64,000 bases of DNA from Buttiauxella sp. B2. GTDB lineage: Bacteria > Pseudomonadota > Gammaproteobacteria > Enterobacterales > Enterobacteriaceae. How positions within the stretch are numbered: position 1 is the first letter of the stretch; the number at the start of each line of letters is the position of its first letter. The stretch is from NCBI RefSeq assembly GCF_006376615.1, contig NZ_VEXQ01000018.1, positions 1 through 64,000 of the forward strand, in the 5' to 3' direction. Under the pieces are notes generated by a model. The model was not told the origin of the DNA. It saw nothing but the letters and a program-made list of their open reading frames with translations, and ran no database searches. A program made the position numbers and the translations under genes. Positions 50,724 to 61,438 of the stretch are shown piece after piece.

Positions 50724-52175
50724 CTAGCAGTAACGACCCACAGCAGCACGCATGCCCTGGCTCAGAATGACCTGCAAATCTTCGCTAACTTTAGCCACCA
50801 GACCTGGAACTTGAGTCAAATCCTGGCCCCAATGGCCGCTGTCGCCGAGGACGGCTTCAACCAGTTGTTGCTCGGTGATTTGCTTGTCACCAAGTGAAGC
50901 CCACAGTTGCTGATAACGCACCAACCAGTGTTCATCGTCCTGTAACGGATAAGTTTCGTTGTTACGCTCGCCTTTATAAAAGGCAATGAGTGCCGCCAGA
51001 GCGAAAGTCAGACGCGGAGGCAACGTACCGGACACCTGCTGGCCTGCCAGTAATTGCGGCAGAATGCGGGTACGGAATTTGGTCATACCGTTCAACGAGA
51101 TAGACAGTAACTGGTGCTGGATATACGGGTTCTGGAAACGACTGGTGACTGCCTGAGCGAAGGACTGAAGCTCGTCACGCGGCAAATCCAGTACCGGGAT
51201 GATTTCTTCCGCGATAGTTTTTTCCACGAAAGCGCAAACTTCAGCATCATTCATGGACTCACCAACGGTATTCAGACCAGCAAGGTATGCCACCGGAACC
51301 AAAGCAGTGTGTGCACCGTTCAGAATCGCAACTTTACGTTCTTTATAAGGTTTGATGTCGTCAACGATTAGCACGTTCAGCGGGAATTTATCCAGACGCA
51401 GTTCTTGCGCCAGTGTTGCAGGCCCCTGAATAACGAACAGGTAAAAGTGTTCGGCGGCGGCCAGGAAGCTATCTTTGTAACCCAAAGATTTTTCTATTTC
51501 GACAGCTTCATCACGCGGATAACCGGTAACGATACGGTCTACCAGTGTAGAGCAGAATGTGTTGGCGTCGTTCAGCCATTGAACGAAGGCGGCTGGCAGT
51601 TCCCATTCTTGCGCATAACGCAGCACCAGTTCTTGCAGCGCGTCACCGTTGTAGTCAATCAGTTCGCAAGGAATGATTACCCAACCTTTATCAGCAGCAC
51701 CGTTGAAGTGGCTGAAGCGCTCGAACAGCAAACGTGTCAGTTTTGCCGGATAGCTCACCGCTGGCGCATCTTCAAACTTATCACCCGCGTGATAACTGAT
51801 GCCCGCTTCAGTGGTATTAGAGAACACGAAACGCATATCTGGGTTATGCGCCAGTTTCAGGAATTCTTCATACTCTTGATAAACGTTGAGCTCTCTGTTT
51901 ACTGAGCGAATCAGACGCGCGTCACTTACCGCTTCGCCCTGTTCGTTCAGCCCACGGATAACCGTGGTATAGAGTCCATCCTGGGTGGATAACGACGGCG
52001 GGAATGCGCTGTCAATTGGGCGCACAATCACAACACCGGCATTTAAATCCGTATGTTCATTAAGCAAATCAACCTGCCAATCGATGAAAGCACGCAGGAA
52101 GTTGCCTTCACCAAACTGGATAATACGTTCAGGGTATTGAGCGCCAGGGAAATCTTGACGATTAAGTGTTTTCAC
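50724..52175 (-). CDS. uxaB: Tagaturonate reductase (altronate oxidoreductase) UxaB
   Basis: A 483-residue NAD-dependent enzyme of the polyol/mannitol dehydrogenase family that reduces D-tagaturonate to D-altronate in galacturonate breakdown. The start [40 protein letters not shown] and [24 protein letters not shown], followed by the catalytic-lysine region, match E. coli UxaB; the length is also equal. An ExuR/UxuR-type operator lies about 100 bp upstream. The gene is a fixed marker of the terminus region in E. coli. Confidence 0.93.
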   Translation of the reverse strand: MKTLNRQDFPGAQYPERIIQFGEGNFLRAFIDWQVDLLNEHTDLNAGVVIVRPIDSAFPPSLSTQDGLYTTVIRGLNEQGEAVSDARLIRSVNRELNVYQEYEEFLKLAHNPDMRFVFSNTTEAGISYHAGDKFEDAPAVSYPAKLTRLLFERFSHFNGAADKGWVIIPCELIDYNGDALQELVLRYAQEWELPAAFVQWLNDANTFCSTLVDRIVTGYPRDEAVEIEKSLGYKDSFLAAAEHFYLFVIQGPATLAQELRLDKFPLNVLIVDDIKPYKERKVAILNGAHTALVPVAYLAGLNTVGESMNDAEVCAFVEKTIAEEIIPVLDLPRDELQSFAQAVTSRFQNPYIQHQLLSISLNGMTKFRTRILPQLLAGQQVSGTLPPRLTFALAALIAFYKGERNNETYPLQDDEHWLVRYQQLWASLGDKQITEQQLVEAVLGDSGHWGQDLTQVPGLVAKVSEDLQVILSQGMRAAVGRYC

Positions 52176-52272
52176 TATTGTTGTTCCTTGGTGAGTACAG
52201 GATGAACGACCACAAATATCCTGCTCAAACTATCAGAACTCAACCAAGTGAAACCCCGTTTTGATCAAACTA

Positions 52273-52290
52273 GAGTTGTTATACCAATTT
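52273..52290. promoter_or_regulatory. ExuR/UxuR-type operator of uxaB
   Basis: GAGTTGTTATACCAATTT, read on the other strand as AAATTGGTATAACAACTC, fits most positions of the hexuronate repressor consensus AAATTGGTATACCAATTT. It is about 100 bp before the uxaB start, consistent with repression in the absence of galacturonate. Confidence 0.7.
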
Positions 52291-52334
52291 ATTTACAGAT
52301 GTTTTTTGGTAGAACAACTCTATCTTTCCTGCCA

Positions 52335-53774
52335 CTACCCATTGAAAGCGATTTCTTCAACGGCTGCCGTACTGGTTTGGTTACGTCCGTTGCGTTTGGA
52401 CAAATAAAGGTATTTGTCCGCTTGCGCCAATAGTGGGTTAAACGTATCGAGCAACGTCTTATTTTCTGACTCCGCCGTGGCCAGACCAATACTGACAGTG
52501 ATAAACAGTGTTTGTTGCTGGTATCGAAACGCTGTGAGCTCAATGCTCTGGCGGATTTTTTCGGCAATGGTATAGGCTTGTTCTTGCGAATTGGCGCTGC
52601 ATACCACAACAAATTCTTCACCACCTAAACGCGCCACAAGCCCTTCTTCAACAATAGATTTTCTGATATGTGTGGCAAATGCGCTGAGGACGACATCACC
52701 ACATTCGTGTCCGTAGCTGTCATTAATACGTTTGAAATAATCAATATCCAGCAACATGACGCACAGTTTTTGTTTGGGGAGATGCAGTAACGGTACTTTG
52801 TTTTTCAGCGCTTCATACAGGCCTGAACGGGAATAAACGCCAGTAAGATAATCGTAATCTGCCCTCAGAGAAGTTTGTTTAATCAGCCGGTTAATGGCAT
52901 CCACACTCACCGAAACAATCAAGGGGCAAATTGCCATCGTGGCAATCCCAAGGCGCGCGGAGAACATCTCATTCACCACCAGCGGTTGCTGATAGTGAAT
53001 ATCGACTATCGAGTTTGCCACCAGGACAATTTCTGTACCGCCGGTTAAAAACGTCAGCAATGCGGTAACCGGCACAGGGTAACGTATCGCACACCAGATA
53101 AGTGCGGGCAGTGGAAACGCCAGGCTTCCGGCACCGCCAATCACAACCGATGCCACAACAGAAATGACGACGCCGAACAGCGGATAGAGTTTGGAGAGAT
53201 GGAAAACGGACGTTTTGTCCCACTGTGGCCATTTTGCCATCAGCAGGCATGGCAATATCAACACACCTGTCGAAAACTGCTCGCTGAACCAGTCAGCAAA
53301 AAGCGATAGAAAATTGCGATAATCACTCGATGCACCCAGTGAACCCAGCGAGCCAATTAATGAGCTAATAATTGAGACAATAAGACAAAAATAGAAAAGA
53401 TTAAAAGCGTTAAGTGCCCAATTATTTTCATTTTGCACATGGGAATAACGCAGTAATAACCGCGCGACCATAATAACAAATACCATGTTTGAGAAGTTTA
53501 TTACTGCCGACTGCAAACCCCAGTGTGTGGTGAAGGCGTCGTATACCACCATGGCGCTATAACTTAGGAAGTAATACACCGGGCGATTAAGAAAAGGGTA
53601 GCGTACAAACACCGCAGCCAGCACCGCGTTCAAAGGCCAGAACAGAGACAGTTCGTCAACCAGGCGCAATGACGCGCCAAAAAAGTAAAAAAGTGTCGTA
53701 ATGACAAATATATTAATGGCGTTAGTTAAATGTTTTTCGGGCGCAAAGAATATAAACCTGATTTGATTAGGCAT
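52335..53774 (-). CDS. Diguanylate cyclase with MASE1-type membrane sensor
   Basis: A 479-residue protein. The N-terminal 300 residues form about eight hydrophobic segments of the MASE1 type (IFVITTLFYFFGASLRLV, SLFWPLNAVLAAVFVRYP near the start). The C-terminal GGDEF domain (about 310-465) begins DYDYLTGVYSRSGLYEAL, carries the active site RLGGEEFVVV and an MLLDIDYFKRINDSYGHECGD metal-binding segment, and lacks an RxxD product-inhibition site in the usual place. It makes c-di-GMP and is the only such gene here. It occupies the place of E. coli yneF (dgcF) next to uxaB but is considerably longer than that protein. Confidence 0.82.
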   Translation of the reverse strand: MPNQIRFIFFAPEKHLTNAINIFVITTLFYFFGASLRLVDELSLFWPLNAVLAAVFVRYPFLNRPVYYFLSYSAMVVYDAFTTHWGLQSAVINFSNMVFVIMVARLLLRYSHVQNENNWALNAFNLFYFCLIVSIISSLIGSLGSLGASSDYRNFLSLFADWFSEQFSTGVLILPCLLMAKWPQWDKTSVFHLSKLYPLFGVVISVVASVVIGGAGSLAFPLPALIWCAIRYPVPVTALLTFLTGGTEIVLVANSIVDIHYQQPLVVNEMFSARLGIATMAICPLIVSVSVDAINRLIKQTSLRADYDYLTGVYSRSGLYEALKNKVPLLHLPKQKLCVMLLDIDYFKRINDSYGHECGDVVLSAFATHIRKSIVEEGLVARLGGEEFVVVCSANSQEQAYTIAEKIRQSIELTAFRYQQQTLFITVSIGLATAESENKTLLDTFNPLLAQADKYLYLSKRNGRNQTSTAAVEEIAFNG

Positions 53775-53862
53775 GCTATTTTAACTCATATTTATGCATG
53801 AACTGCTTAATTAAGTAATACAACTGCATGTGAGCAAAAACGAATTTCAGCTTAGCATATTT

Positions 53863-54789
53863 TTAAAATATTGAACGGCCAATACGCTGCGCCAGAATCT
53901 CCAGAGCCGCGGTTCCTGCCAGCGAGTTTCCTGAGGCATCCAGTTCCGGGCACCAGACCGCAATAGACATCTCATGTGGAACGATAGCGATTATTCCACC
54001 GCCTACTCCAGACTTACCCGGCATCCCTACTCTATAAGCAAACTCGCCCGCGCCATCATACATTCCGCTAGTCACCATTAATGCATTAATCTGCCTGGCT
54101 TGTTGCGCCGTAATAATGGGTTCATCAAGGTGTAATGCGCGCCCCTGATTGGCCAAAAACAAGAAGGTCTTCGCCAGTTCAAGGCAACTCATTTTCAGGG
54201 CGCAATAATGGAAGTAATTCTGTAAGACAGTAATCACATCGTTATCAAAATTACCGAATGACTTCATAAGCCAGGCAATTGCCGCATTACGTGCAGAGTG
54301 TTCAAACTCAGATTTTGCAACACGCGAGTCATAAGCCAGATCGGGTTGTTCCGCCAGCACACGCACGACTTCTAACATGCGCTGTTTAGGTGCACTCAGC
54401 CGGGTTTGCAACATATCGCAAACCACCAGTGCTCCGGCATTAATAAACGGGTTACGCGGTTTGCCCTGCTCAAGTTCCAACTGAAGCAAGGAATTAAAAG
54501 GTTGCCCGGACGGCTCTTTGCCAACTCGTTGCCAGATTTCATGCTCTTCGTAACGCGCCATGGCGAGTGTCAGACTGAGCACTTTGGAAATTGACTGAAT
54601 AGAAAAACGCTCTGTCGCATCACCAGCACTGAAAACTTCGCCGTCGACCGTACATACTGAAATCCCAAGCTTATTACCTGGAACTTCCGCCAGTGCAGGA
54701 ATGTAGTCTGCCACTTTACCGCGGCCAATTAACGGCCGAACTTGAGTGAGAATATCTTCCAGTAATTGATTATCTAACAGACCTGGCAC
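53863..54789 (-). CDS. glsB: Glutaminase GlsB
   Basis: A 308-residue serine-dependent glutaminase that hydrolyses glutamine to glutamate and ammonia. The beta-lactamase-like active site S66-x-x-K69 is in [12 protein letters not shown]. Other conserved segments are [53 protein letters not shown] and [28 protein letters not shown]. The length is identical to E. coli GlsB (YneH), and it sits between the GGDEF gene and sad as in E. coli. Confidence 0.93.
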   Translation of the reverse strand: MPGLLDNQLLEDILTQVRPLIGRGKVADYIPALAEVPGNKLGISVCTVDGEVFSAGDATERFSIQSISKVLSLTLAMARYEEHEIWQRVGKEPSGQPFNSLLQLELEQGKPRNPFINAGALVVCDMLQTRLSAPKQRMLEVVRVLAEQPDLAYDSRVAKSEFEHSARNAAIAWLMKSFGNFDNDVITVLQNYFHYCALKMSCLELAKTFLFLANQGRALHLDEPIITAQQARQINALMVTSGMYDGAGEFAYRVGMPGKSGVGGGIIAIVPHEMSIAVWCPELDASGNSLAGTAALEILAQRIGRSIF

Positions 54790-54890
54790 TGCGAACTCCT
54801 GATTGGCTGATTAAGCGCGACGGAGTATATCAGATAAATCTGAGGCTAAGGCGCGTGTAGCTGCGGTAGCCTCAAGCAATAGTTGTATTT

Positions 54891-56267
54891 TTAGCGACGA
54901 TCTTTCCATACCGTCTGCACGTTACAGAATTCGTGCAAGCCAAAATGCGAAAGCTCACGCCCGAAACCACTTTTCTTCACGCCACCAAAAGCAACGCGCG
55001 GGTCACTGGCACTAAACCCGTTGATAAATACACCACCACATTCAAGACGTGCTGCAAATTCACGGGCAAGTTGCGCATCGTTTGTGAACAGCGTCGCCGA
55101 AAGCCCAAAGTCGCTGTCGTTTGCCAGTTCCAATGCATGAATCGCATCGCGGGCAACGGTTATCGTAGCAACTGGACCAAATAATTCCTCTCGGAATGCC
55201 AGCATATTCGGCGTGACATTCCCCAGCACCGTTGGTGCATAGTAATTGCCGTTACCTGCGACTTTCTCACCACCTAATAGCAACCTTGCCCCTTGATTAA
55301 GTGACATTGTCACCTGCCGATGAAGTTCATCACGCAAATCGTAACGTGCCATTGGGCCGATATACGTTGCCTCATCAGTAGGATCCCCCATTTGTAGCGC
55401 TTGCACCGCCACCAGGAATTTCTCAGTAAATATCTCGGCAATTCCTTGCTCTACAATAAAGCGTTTTGCCGCCGCACATACTTGCCCGGTATTCTGGAAA
55501 CGACCAGCCACTGCTGCTTTTACCGCTTCATCAAGGTCAGCATCGTTGAGCACAATAAAAGGATCGGAACCCCCTAATTCAAGAACACATTTTTTCAATG
55601 CTGCACCTGCTTGTGCGCCAATTGCAGCACCTGCCCGCCCACTTCCTGTTACCGTGATAGCCGCAATTCGTGGGTCTTTAATCGCATAGCTAACCCCATC
55701 TGGCGTGGCATTAATCAGCTCAAATACACCTTGTGGGAAATTGGCTTCGGCAAATATCTGTTTGATTAGCAATGCGCAGCCCATGACGTTTGGGGCATGT
55801 TTGAGTACATAACTATTACCCGCCAGCAGAATCGGCACCGCGCCGCGCAGCACTTGCCATAGCGGGAAATTCCACGGCATCACCGCCAGAATTGCACCAA
55901 GAGGACGGAATTCAATAACCGCCTGCTGGTTTTCTACCTGGGTGCCTTCAGCCACCAGCATTGCAGGGCCATGTTCTGCATACCAGTCACACAGATGCGC
56001 AGATTTTGTCACTTCTGCGCGAGCCTGTGCGATGGGCTTGCCCATTTCTGCGGTGATTATCTGTGCCATTGCTTCTGCGTTGTTACGCAATGCAGCACCG
56101 AGATCGCGGAGTTTCTCCGCCCGCTCTGCCAAAGCTACATTGCGCCAGACTTTAAACGCGGCATGGTTATTCGCCAGCGCCTTTTCTAGCTGTTCCACAG
56201 ATTCGAAGGGCGTGGCCGACAGTTGCTCGCCAGTCGTTGGATTAATTGAAATTGCGTGAGTGTTCAT
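54891..56267 (-). CDS. sad: Succinate-semialdehyde dehydrogenase Sad
   Basis: A 458-residue NAD(P)-dependent aldehyde dehydrogenase. The catalytic cysteine is in FQNTGQVCAAAKRF and the glutamate in LELGGSDPF. Segments GRAGAAIGAQAGAALKKCVLELGGSDPF and FRPLGAILAVMPWNFPLWQVLRGAVPILLAGN match E. coli Sad (YneI), which oxidises succinate semialdehyde formed from GABA or putrescine. It is next to glsB and divergent from the LysR gene yneJ. The coding region carries a matS at 55301. Confidence 0.9.
   Translation of the reverse strand: MNTHAISINPTTGEQLSATPFESVEQLEKALANNHAAFKVWRNVALAERAEKLRDLGAALRNNAEAMAQIITAEMGKPIAQARAEVTKSAHLCDWYAEHGPAMLVAEGTQVENQQAVIEFRPLGAILAVMPWNFPLWQVLRGAVPILLAGNSYVLKHAPNVMGCALLIKQIFAEANFPQGVFELINATPDGVSYAIKDPRIAAITVTGSGRAGAAIGAQAGAALKKCVLELGGSDPFIVLNDADLDEAVKAAVAGRFQNTGQVCAAAKRFIVEQGIAEIFTEKFLVAVQALQMGDPTDEATYIGPMARYDLRDELHRQVTMSLNQGARLLLGGEKVAGNGNYYAPTVLGNVTPNMLAFREELFGPVATITVARDAIHALELANDSDFGLSATLFTNDAQLAREFAARLECGGVFINGFSASDPRVAFGGVKKSGFGRELSHFGLHEFCNVQTVWKDRR
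55301..55313. other. matS (MatP binding site) within sad
   Basis: GTGACATTGTCAC fits GTGACRNYGTCAC exactly. With the sites at 19296 and 49663 it places the window in the Ter macrodomain. Confidence 0.8.
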
Positions 56268-56368
56268 GATGTCCCCTCTGATCTGTTAATGCTCTAACAT
56301 TAATCTTGAGTGACAATCATGGAAAATGAATAATAATGAGCGAGTCATTCACGTATTGAGAAAGACTT

Positions 56369-57229
56369 ATGGATCTCACCCAGCTTGAAATGTTTAATGC
56401 GGTCGCTGAAACCGGCAGTATCAGCGCGGCAGCGGTTAAAGTTCACCGTGTTCCTTCTAATCTTACGACACGTATTAAGCAACTTGAGGCCGATCTGGGC
56501 GTGGAATTATTTATCCGCGAAAACCAACGTTTGCGCCTCGCCCCCGCTGGGCACAGTTTCCTTATCTACAGCAAACGCATTCTGATGCTGGTCGATGAAG
56601 CACGCATGGCGGTTTCTGGCGATGAACCGCAAGGTATTCTGACACTAGGCTCTTTGGAAAGTACCGCAGCGGTGCGTATTCCAGGTCTACTTGCGATGTT
56701 TAACCAGCGTTTCCCAAAAATTCAGCTCTCACTGGCAACCGGGCCATCTGGCGATCAAATTGATGGGGTGTTAGATGGACGTTTATCTGCGGCGTTTGTT
56801 GATGGACCGATATTGCATCCGTCTCTGGACGGTTTTGCAGTTTACCAGGAAGAAATGGTGATCGTCGCTCCTGCTGACTATGCCGTTATCACCCACGCGC
56901 AACAAGTCAACGGAGCCAGTATTTATGCGTTTCGCGCCAATTGCTCGTATCGCCGTCATTTCGAAAGCTGGTTCCACCATCAGCAAGCCGTGCCCGGAAA
57001 AATCCATGAGATGGAGTCCTATCACGGTATGTTGGCATGCGTGATTGCAGGAGCGGGAATTGCGCTAATGCCGCGTAGCATGTTGGAAAGCATGCCTGGC
57101 GGCCATCAGGTTTCAATATCGCCGCTGCCTGCCGACTGGTGTTATCTGAACACCTGGCTTATCTGGCGACGAGGGGCTAAAACCCGACAACTTGAGGCGT
57201 TCATCGGGTTACTTGAGCAAATGCCTTAG
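56369..57229 (+). CDS. yneJ: LysR-type regulator YneJ
   Basis: A 286-residue LysR-type regulator: DNA-binding helix-turn-helix at residues 18-37 ([32 protein letters not shown]), then a periplasmic-binding-like effector domain. It is divergent from sad, and in E. coli the same gene (PtrR) regulates sad in putrescine and glutamate use. Its stop overlaps the convergent PhzF-family gene by four bases. Confidence 0.87.
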   Translation: MDLTQLEMFNAVAETGSISAAAVKVHRVPSNLTTRIKQLEADLGVELFIRENQRLRLAPAGHSFLIYSKRILMLVDEARMAVSGDEPQGILTLGSLESTAAVRIPGLLAMFNQRFPKIQLSLATGPSGDQIDGVLDGRLSAAFVDGPILHPSLDGFAVYQEEMVIVAPADYAVITHAQQVNGASIYAFRANCSYRRHFESWFHHQQAVPGKIHEMESYHGMLACVIAGAGIALMPRSMLESMPGGHQVSISPLPADWCYLNTWLIWRRGAKTRQLEAFIGLLEQMP

Positions 57230-58023
57230 CCGCGCAGTAATACTTTACCCACTAAATAGGTTGTTGCCTGGCCGGCGATATGCACTCTGTCGCCCACAAG
57301 CTGGCAACGCAAATCGCCACCGCGTTTGGAAAGCTGACGGGCAAGCATCTGCGTTTTACCCAAACGTTCTGCCCAGTAAGGAATCAACATAGTATGCGTT
57401 GAGCCGGTGACGGGATCTTCTGTAATTGCCGCAGCCGGTGAAAAGAAACGGCTGACAAAATCGTAGCCTTCCGTTTCGGCGGGTGCAGTGATACAGACTT
57501 TTTGATTGAGCGTGAGCATCAGCGGAATATTCGGAACAACCGCTTCCACCTGCTGTTGGTTCGCGAGCACCACGGTATAAGTGCGACCCAACCGGACTTC
57601 CTGATATTCGCTGATACCTAATGAATCCAGCAGTAATTGCGGCGGTTCAACAGGCTCGCTGGTTGATGACGGGAAATCCAGCGTTAACCAGTCACCGTTG
57701 CGCGTGACTGTCAAAGGACCAACGAAACGGGTATCAAAGTGAATCGCGGTTTCCGAATAATTCAGATATTCGAAAATCACATGTGCCGTTGCAAGTGTTG
57801 CATGGCCACACAGATTGATTTCCCCTTCGGTGGTGAACCAACGCAGTTCAAAACCATTATCGGTGGTAGTAAAGAAAGCTGTTTCAGACTGATTATGCTG
57901 ACGTGTCATCGCCAGTAAGGTTTCATCCGGCAGCCATTCTGTTAGTGGGCACACTGCGGCTGCATTGCCACCAAAAGTGGTGTCAGTAAACGCATCGACC
58001 ATATAAAAATCAATTTGCTGCAT
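57226..58023 (-). CDS. PhzF-family isomerase-like protein
   Basis: A 265-residue protein; start ATG at 58023 ([27 protein letters not shown]) follows GAGAG, and the frame-opening codon at 58038 is less likely. Family marks: SETAFF (with the catalytic glutamate region), [22 protein letters not shown], and [25 protein letters not shown]. PhzF enzymes isomerise trans-2,3-dihydro-3-hydroxyanthranilate in phenazine biosynthesis, but relatives in enterobacteria lack phenazine genes and have unknown substrates. It differs clearly from E. coli YddE. Confidence 0.82.
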   Translation of the reverse strand: MQQIDFYMVDAFTDTTFGGNAAAVCPLTEWLPDETLLAMTRQHNQSETAFFTTTDNGFELRWFTTEGEINLCGHATLATAHVIFEYLNYSETAIHFDTRFVGPLTVTRNGDWLTLDFPSSTSEPVEPPQLLLDSLGISEYQEVRLGRTYTVVLANQQQVEAVVPNIPLMLTLNQKVCITAPAETEGYDFVSRFFSPAAAITEDPVTGSTHTMLIPYWAERLGKTQMLARQLSKRGGDLRCQLVGDRVHIAGQATTYLVGKVLLRG

Positions 58024-58106
58024 CGTGTTTTCTCTCATTCATAACCCATGACAGCTACCATGCCATGATAGCTATAATTCATAGTACAAATAATTGAGAC
58101 TTAAAT

Positions 58107-58126
58107 CACAAAACCGGTTGTGTGAC
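58107..58126. promoter_or_regulatory. Near-palindrome in the PhzF/sotB divergent region
   Basis: TCACAAAACCGGTTGTGTGA is a 20-bp near-perfect dyad between the PhzF-family gene and sotB. It has the size of a regulator binding site. The cognate protein is unknown. Confidence 0.4.
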
Positions 58127-58188
58127 CGAGTTGATGGTTTTATGATCGCATCCTCTCCAAACATTGTATTTACCTACGAAACCCATCT

Positions 58189-59382
58189 ATGGCAATAAAT
58201 AGTGTCTCACGTAAAACGGCGTGGTTACGCGTCCTTACGCTCGCGGTCGCCGCTTTTATCTTTAATACCACTGAATTTGTCCCTGTCGGTTTACTGTCTG
58301 ATATCGCCACAAGCTTTGGTATGCAAACCGCTGAAGTCGGCATCATGCTGACCATCTACGCGTGGGTGGTGGCCCTGATGTCATTACCCTTTATGTTATT
58401 AACAAACCTGGTTGAGCGTAAACGGCTATTAATCAGCATCTTTATTTTGTTTATCGCAAGCCATGTGCTGTCTTTTGTTGCCTGGAACTTTACCGTGCTG
58501 GTCATTAGCCGCATTGGTATCGCCTTTGCTCACGCTATCTTCTGGTCAATTACCGCGTCACTTGCCATACGTATGGCTCCAGCGGGTAAGAAAGCGCAAG
58601 CGCTGAGTTTGATTGCGACAGGTACCGGGTTGGCAATGGTTTTAGGCTTGCCGCTTGGGCGCGTAGTTGGGCAATATTTTGGCTGGCGCACCACCTTCTT
58701 CGGCATTGGCGTGATTGCAGCATTAACGCTGTTCTGTGTGATTAAGCTGCTACCTAAACTGCCAAGTGAACATTCAGGCTCGCTGAAAAGTTTACCGCTG
58801 CTGTTCAGGCGCCCTGCACTGGTTAGCCTTTATGCGCTGATCGCCGTAATCGTGACTGCACATTACACTGCCTATAGTTACATTGAGCCGTTCGTGCAAA
58901 ACGTTGCTGGGTTAAGTGCCAATGTGGCGACTTTCCTGCTGTTAGTTCTCGGGGGCGCCGGGATTATTGGCAGTGTGATGTTCGGTAAATTGGGTAACCG
59001 ACATTCATCGACGCTGGTCAGCGGCTCCATCGGTATAGTAGTGCTTTGCCTTGCATTACTACTGCCCGCAGCGCAAAGCACCCTGAATTTGACGATACTC
59101 AGTCTGTTCTGGGGCATCGCAATTATGATTATCACACTCGGCATGCAGGTGAAGGTTCTGGCGCTGGCACCTGATGCAACCGACGTGTCGATGGCCCTGT
59201 TCTCAGGAATATTTAATCTCGGGATTGGTGCGGGGGCGTTAGTTGGAAACCAAGTGAGTTTGTATTTTGATATGTCCAGCATCGGGCTGGTAGGTGCGGT
59301 TCCTGCACTCGTGGCGCTTGTCGGTTCGGTGTTAATCTTCCGCCGCTGGCCTGTGTCACTTGAAGAACAGCCCAGCCACTAA
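58189..59382 (+). CDS. sotB: Sugar/drug efflux transporter SotB (MFS)
   Basis: A 397-residue major facilitator with 12 predicted membrane segments. It closely tracks E. coli SotB (YdeA): [83 protein letters not shown] and [22 protein letters not shown]. SotB exports arabinose and IPTG-like sugars. It sits next to marC as in E. coli and ends at a shared terminator. Confidence 0.93.
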   Translation: MAINSVSRKTAWLRVLTLAVAAFIFNTTEFVPVGLLSDIATSFGMQTAEVGIMLTIYAWVVALMSLPFMLLTNLVERKRLLISIFILFIASHVLSFVAWNFTVLVISRIGIAFAHAIFWSITASLAIRMAPAGKKAQALSLIATGTGLAMVLGLPLGRVVGQYFGWRTTFFGIGVIAALTLFCVIKLLPKLPSEHSGSLKSLPLLFRRPALVSLYALIAVIVTAHYTAYSYIEPFVQNVAGLSANVATFLLLVLGGAGIIGSVMFGKLGNRHSSTLVSGSIGIVVLCLALLLPAAQSTLNLTILSLFWGIAIMIITLGMQVKVLALAPDATDVSMALFSGIFNLGIGAGALVGNQVSLYFDMSSIGLVGAVPALVALVGSVLIFRRWPVSLEEQPSH

Positions 59383-59397
59383 TGTCAGAGTGGATTA

Positions 59398-59423
59398 GCG
59401 CAAGCGGCAACTACCGCTTGCGC
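59398..59423. terminator. Bidirectional terminator between sotB and marC
   Basis: Perfect 10-bp arms GCGCAAGCGG and CCGCTTGCGC around CAACTA. The hairpin serves both convergent genes. Confidence 0.8.
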
Positions 59424-59433
59424 CCGTTTATTC

Positions 59434-60105
59434 TTAGTGCGCCGGGAACTGGGTAATTATTTCCAGTACGCCGTTAATAATAAACTGCACGCCCATACAG
59501 ACCAGTAAGAAGCCCATCAGACGGGAAATTGCCTCAATACCGCTCTTACCCACCAAACGCATAATCGCGCCGGAACTGCGTAAACTGCCCCATAAGATAA
59601 GCCCTACGAGAGCAAAAATTATCGGGGGGCCCACCAGCACAACCCAAGGGGCAAAATCAACGCCGTGTTCAATCGTTGAGGATGAGCTGATGATCATCGC
59701 AATCGTACCTGGACCTGCTGTACTTGGCATGGCAAGAGGAACAAACGCGATATTAGTATCCGGTTCTTGTTCCATCTCTTCAGCTTTACTGTGTGCTTCC
59801 GGTGATTCGTGTGCCTTTTGTTGCGGGAATAACATTCGGAAACCGATAAACGCAACAATCAAACCGCCAGCGATACGTAAGCCCGGAATTGAAATACCAA
59901 AGGTATTCATCACCACTTGCCCGGCGTAATACGCAACCATCATGATGATGAAAACGTTGATTGAGGCCATCAGCGCGGTTTTATCCCGAGCCTTTTTGTT
60001 CATGTCTCCGGCAAGGCCGAGGAACAATGCTACTGTGGTCAGTGGGTTAGCCAGGGGTAACAGAACCACAAGCCCTAGCCCAATAACCTTAAACAATTCC
60101 AACAT
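59434..60105 (-). CDS. marC: MarC inner-membrane protein
   Basis: A 223-residue protein with six hydrophobic segments: [82 protein letters not shown]. It is the MarC/YhgN family member encoded divergently from marRAB in E. coli. Despite its name it is not required for multidrug resistance; its transport role is unknown. Confidence 0.93.
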   Translation of the reverse strand: MLELFKVIGLGLVVLLPLANPLTTVALFLGLAGDMNKKARDKTALMASINVFIIMMVAYYAGQVVMNTFGISIPGLRIAGGLIVAFIGFRMLFPQQKAHESPEAHSKAEEMEQEPDTNIAFVPLAMPSTAGPGTIAMIISSSSTIEHGVDFAPWVVLVGPPIIFALVGLILWGSLRSSGAIMRLVGKSGIEAISRLMGFLLVCMGVQFIINGVLEIITQFPAH

Positions 60106-60206
60106 CTTCTACCCTTAATGACGGTGATTTACTGCGCTACTGAGTATAGCAGTCAACCTCTTTCATTTTCGTTAACAGATTTGTATCAGTGCTAGAAACT
60201 GAACCG

Positions 60207-60300
60207 TTTTAGCTATTCGTGTCATGGCCGAACCATCACGTTGACTTATGGTTGCCTGAGCAATAATATCTGCCGTGATTAAATATACTTGCCTGGGCAA
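60207..60300 (+). promoter_or_regulatory. marO: marbox, promoter and two MarR sites
   Basis: The marbox (TTTAGCTATTCGTGTCATGG then CCGAA, about 60209-60233) resembles the E. coli binding site of MarA, SoxS and Rob. The promoter is TTGACT (60241-60246), 17 bp, TAATAT (60264-60269). MarR site I TTGCCTGAGCAA (60252-60263) lies between the -35 and -10 boxes, and site II TTGCCTGGGCAA (60289-60300) lies just before the start codon. The spacing is as in E. coli, so salicylate-type induction should be retained. Confidence 0.88.
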
Positions 60301-60305
60301 TCATA

Positions 60306-60740
60306 GTGAAAAGTTCTAACGATCTGTTTAACGAAGTTATTCCCCTCGGAAGACTGATCCATATGGTTAACCAGCACAAGGATCGCCTGCTAAACGATCA
60401 CCTTTCCCCACTGGATATCACCGCCACGCAATTTAAGGTGCTTTGCACTATTTATTGCGAAGAATGTATCCAGCCGGTGGAGCTGAAAAAAGCGTTGTCT
60501 GTTGACCTTGGTGCGTTAACGCGCATGTTAGACCGCCTGCTGTGCAAAGGATGGATCGAACGTTTACCCAATCCCAACGACAAACGTGGTGTGCTGGTGC
60601 GACTGACTCCCGAAGGGAAAACGTTGTGCGAGAAATGCCATCAGCTTGTGGGGCAAAACCTGCATCAAGAACTCACTAAAAACCTGACAGCAGACGAAGT
60701 GAATTCACTTTACCACCTGCTGAAAAAGGTATTGCCGTAA
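60306..60740 (+). CDS. marR: Multiple antibiotic resistance repressor MarR
   Basis: A 144-residue winged-helix repressor read from a GTG, as in E. coli. It closely matches the E. coli protein ([61 protein letters not shown]), and the cysteine in [18 protein letters not shown] occupies the place of Cys80, through which copper oxidation inactivates the repressor. Salicylate and phenolics release it from the two operators. It is first in marRAB and the gene begins five bases after MarR site II. Confidence 0.95.
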   Translation: MKSSNDLFNEVIPLGRLIHMVNQHKDRLLNDHLSPLDITATQFKVLCTIYCEECIQPVELKKALSVDLGALTRMLDRLLCKGWIERLPNPNDKRGVLVRLTPEGKTLCEKCHQLVGQNLHQELTKNLTADEVNSLYHLLKKVLP

Positions 60741-60760
60741 ACCTGAAAAGAGGTGAAACG

Positions 60761-61135
60761 ATGTCCAGACGGAACAATGACTCGATAACAATTCAAAGCA
60801 TTTTGGACTGGATAGAAGATAACCTGGAAAACCCTCTGTCACTTGAGAAGGTTTCACAGCGTTCTGGCTATTCGAAGTGGCACCTGCAAAGGATGTTTAA
60901 AAAAGAAACCGGCCATTCATTAGGCCAATACATCCGCAATCGCAAATTGACCGAGATAGCTCTTAAGCTTAAAGAAAGCAACGAGCCGATTCTCTATTTA
61001 GCGGAGCGTTACGGATTTGAGTCGCAGCAGACTCTCACCCGCACGTTCAAGAATTACTTTTCTATGCCACCCCACAGATACCGCATTGCGCGGTCAGGTA
61101 GCGAAGGAAAGTATATCCATCCACTAAATCATTAA
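60761..61135 (+). CDS. marA: Transcriptional activator MarA
   Basis: A 124-residue AraC/XylS-type activator with two helix-turn-helix motifs ([29 protein letters not shown] and [32 protein letters not shown]), which bind marboxes in promoters of acrAB, tolC, micF and others. It closely matches E. coli MarA. GAGGTGAAACG precedes the start 20 bp after marR. It raises efflux and lowers porin level. Confidence 0.95.
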   Translation: MSRRNNDSITIQSILDWIEDNLENPLSLEKVSQRSGYSKWHLQRMFKKETGHSLGQYIRNRKLTEIALKLKESNEPILYLAERYGFESQQTLTRTFKNYFSMPPHRYRIARSGSEGKYIHPLNH

Positions 61136-61190
61136 ATTTTTAACAAAACGCTATGCAACCATCTGCTTAATAAGATGTAACCGAGGATTT

Positions 61191-61400
61191 ATGAAACGTT
61201 TTACCCCCGCTATGAGCCTGCTTCTCATTTTGGCATCAACTAGCGCTCTGGCGGAGCAATCTGGTAATTTCAGCGCCCCACAAAGCAACCATGGCAGCAT
61301 GATTATTCCACCTTCGGATAACCGCGCGAACAGTAGTCATATGATTGGCGATAAGTCAGAGTTGCTGGGTACGCCTTATTACCACGAAAGCACAAACTAA
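61191..61400 (+). CDS. marB: MarB, periplasmic small protein of the mar operon
   Basis: A 69-residue precursor with a signal peptide (MKRFTPAMSLLLILASTSALA) and the MarB body NHGSMIIPPSDNRANSSHMIGDKSELLGTPYYHES. In E. coli it lowers marRAB transcription by an unknown route. It is the last gene of the operon and is followed by a hairpin at 61411-61434. Confidence 0.88.
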   Translation: MKRFTPAMSLLLILASTSALAEQSGNFSAPQSNHGSMIIPPSDNRANSSHMIGDKSELLGTPYYHESTN

Positions 61401-61410
61401 TTCTGCGTAT

Positions 61411-61434
61411 GGCGGGTTGATTAACTCACCCGCC
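61411..61434. terminator. Terminator between marB and eamA
   Basis: GGCGGGT and ACCCGCC form a stem around TGATTAACTC. It lies between convergent genes and can serve both. The U-tract is weak. Confidence 0.65.
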
Positions 61435-61438
61435 CGTA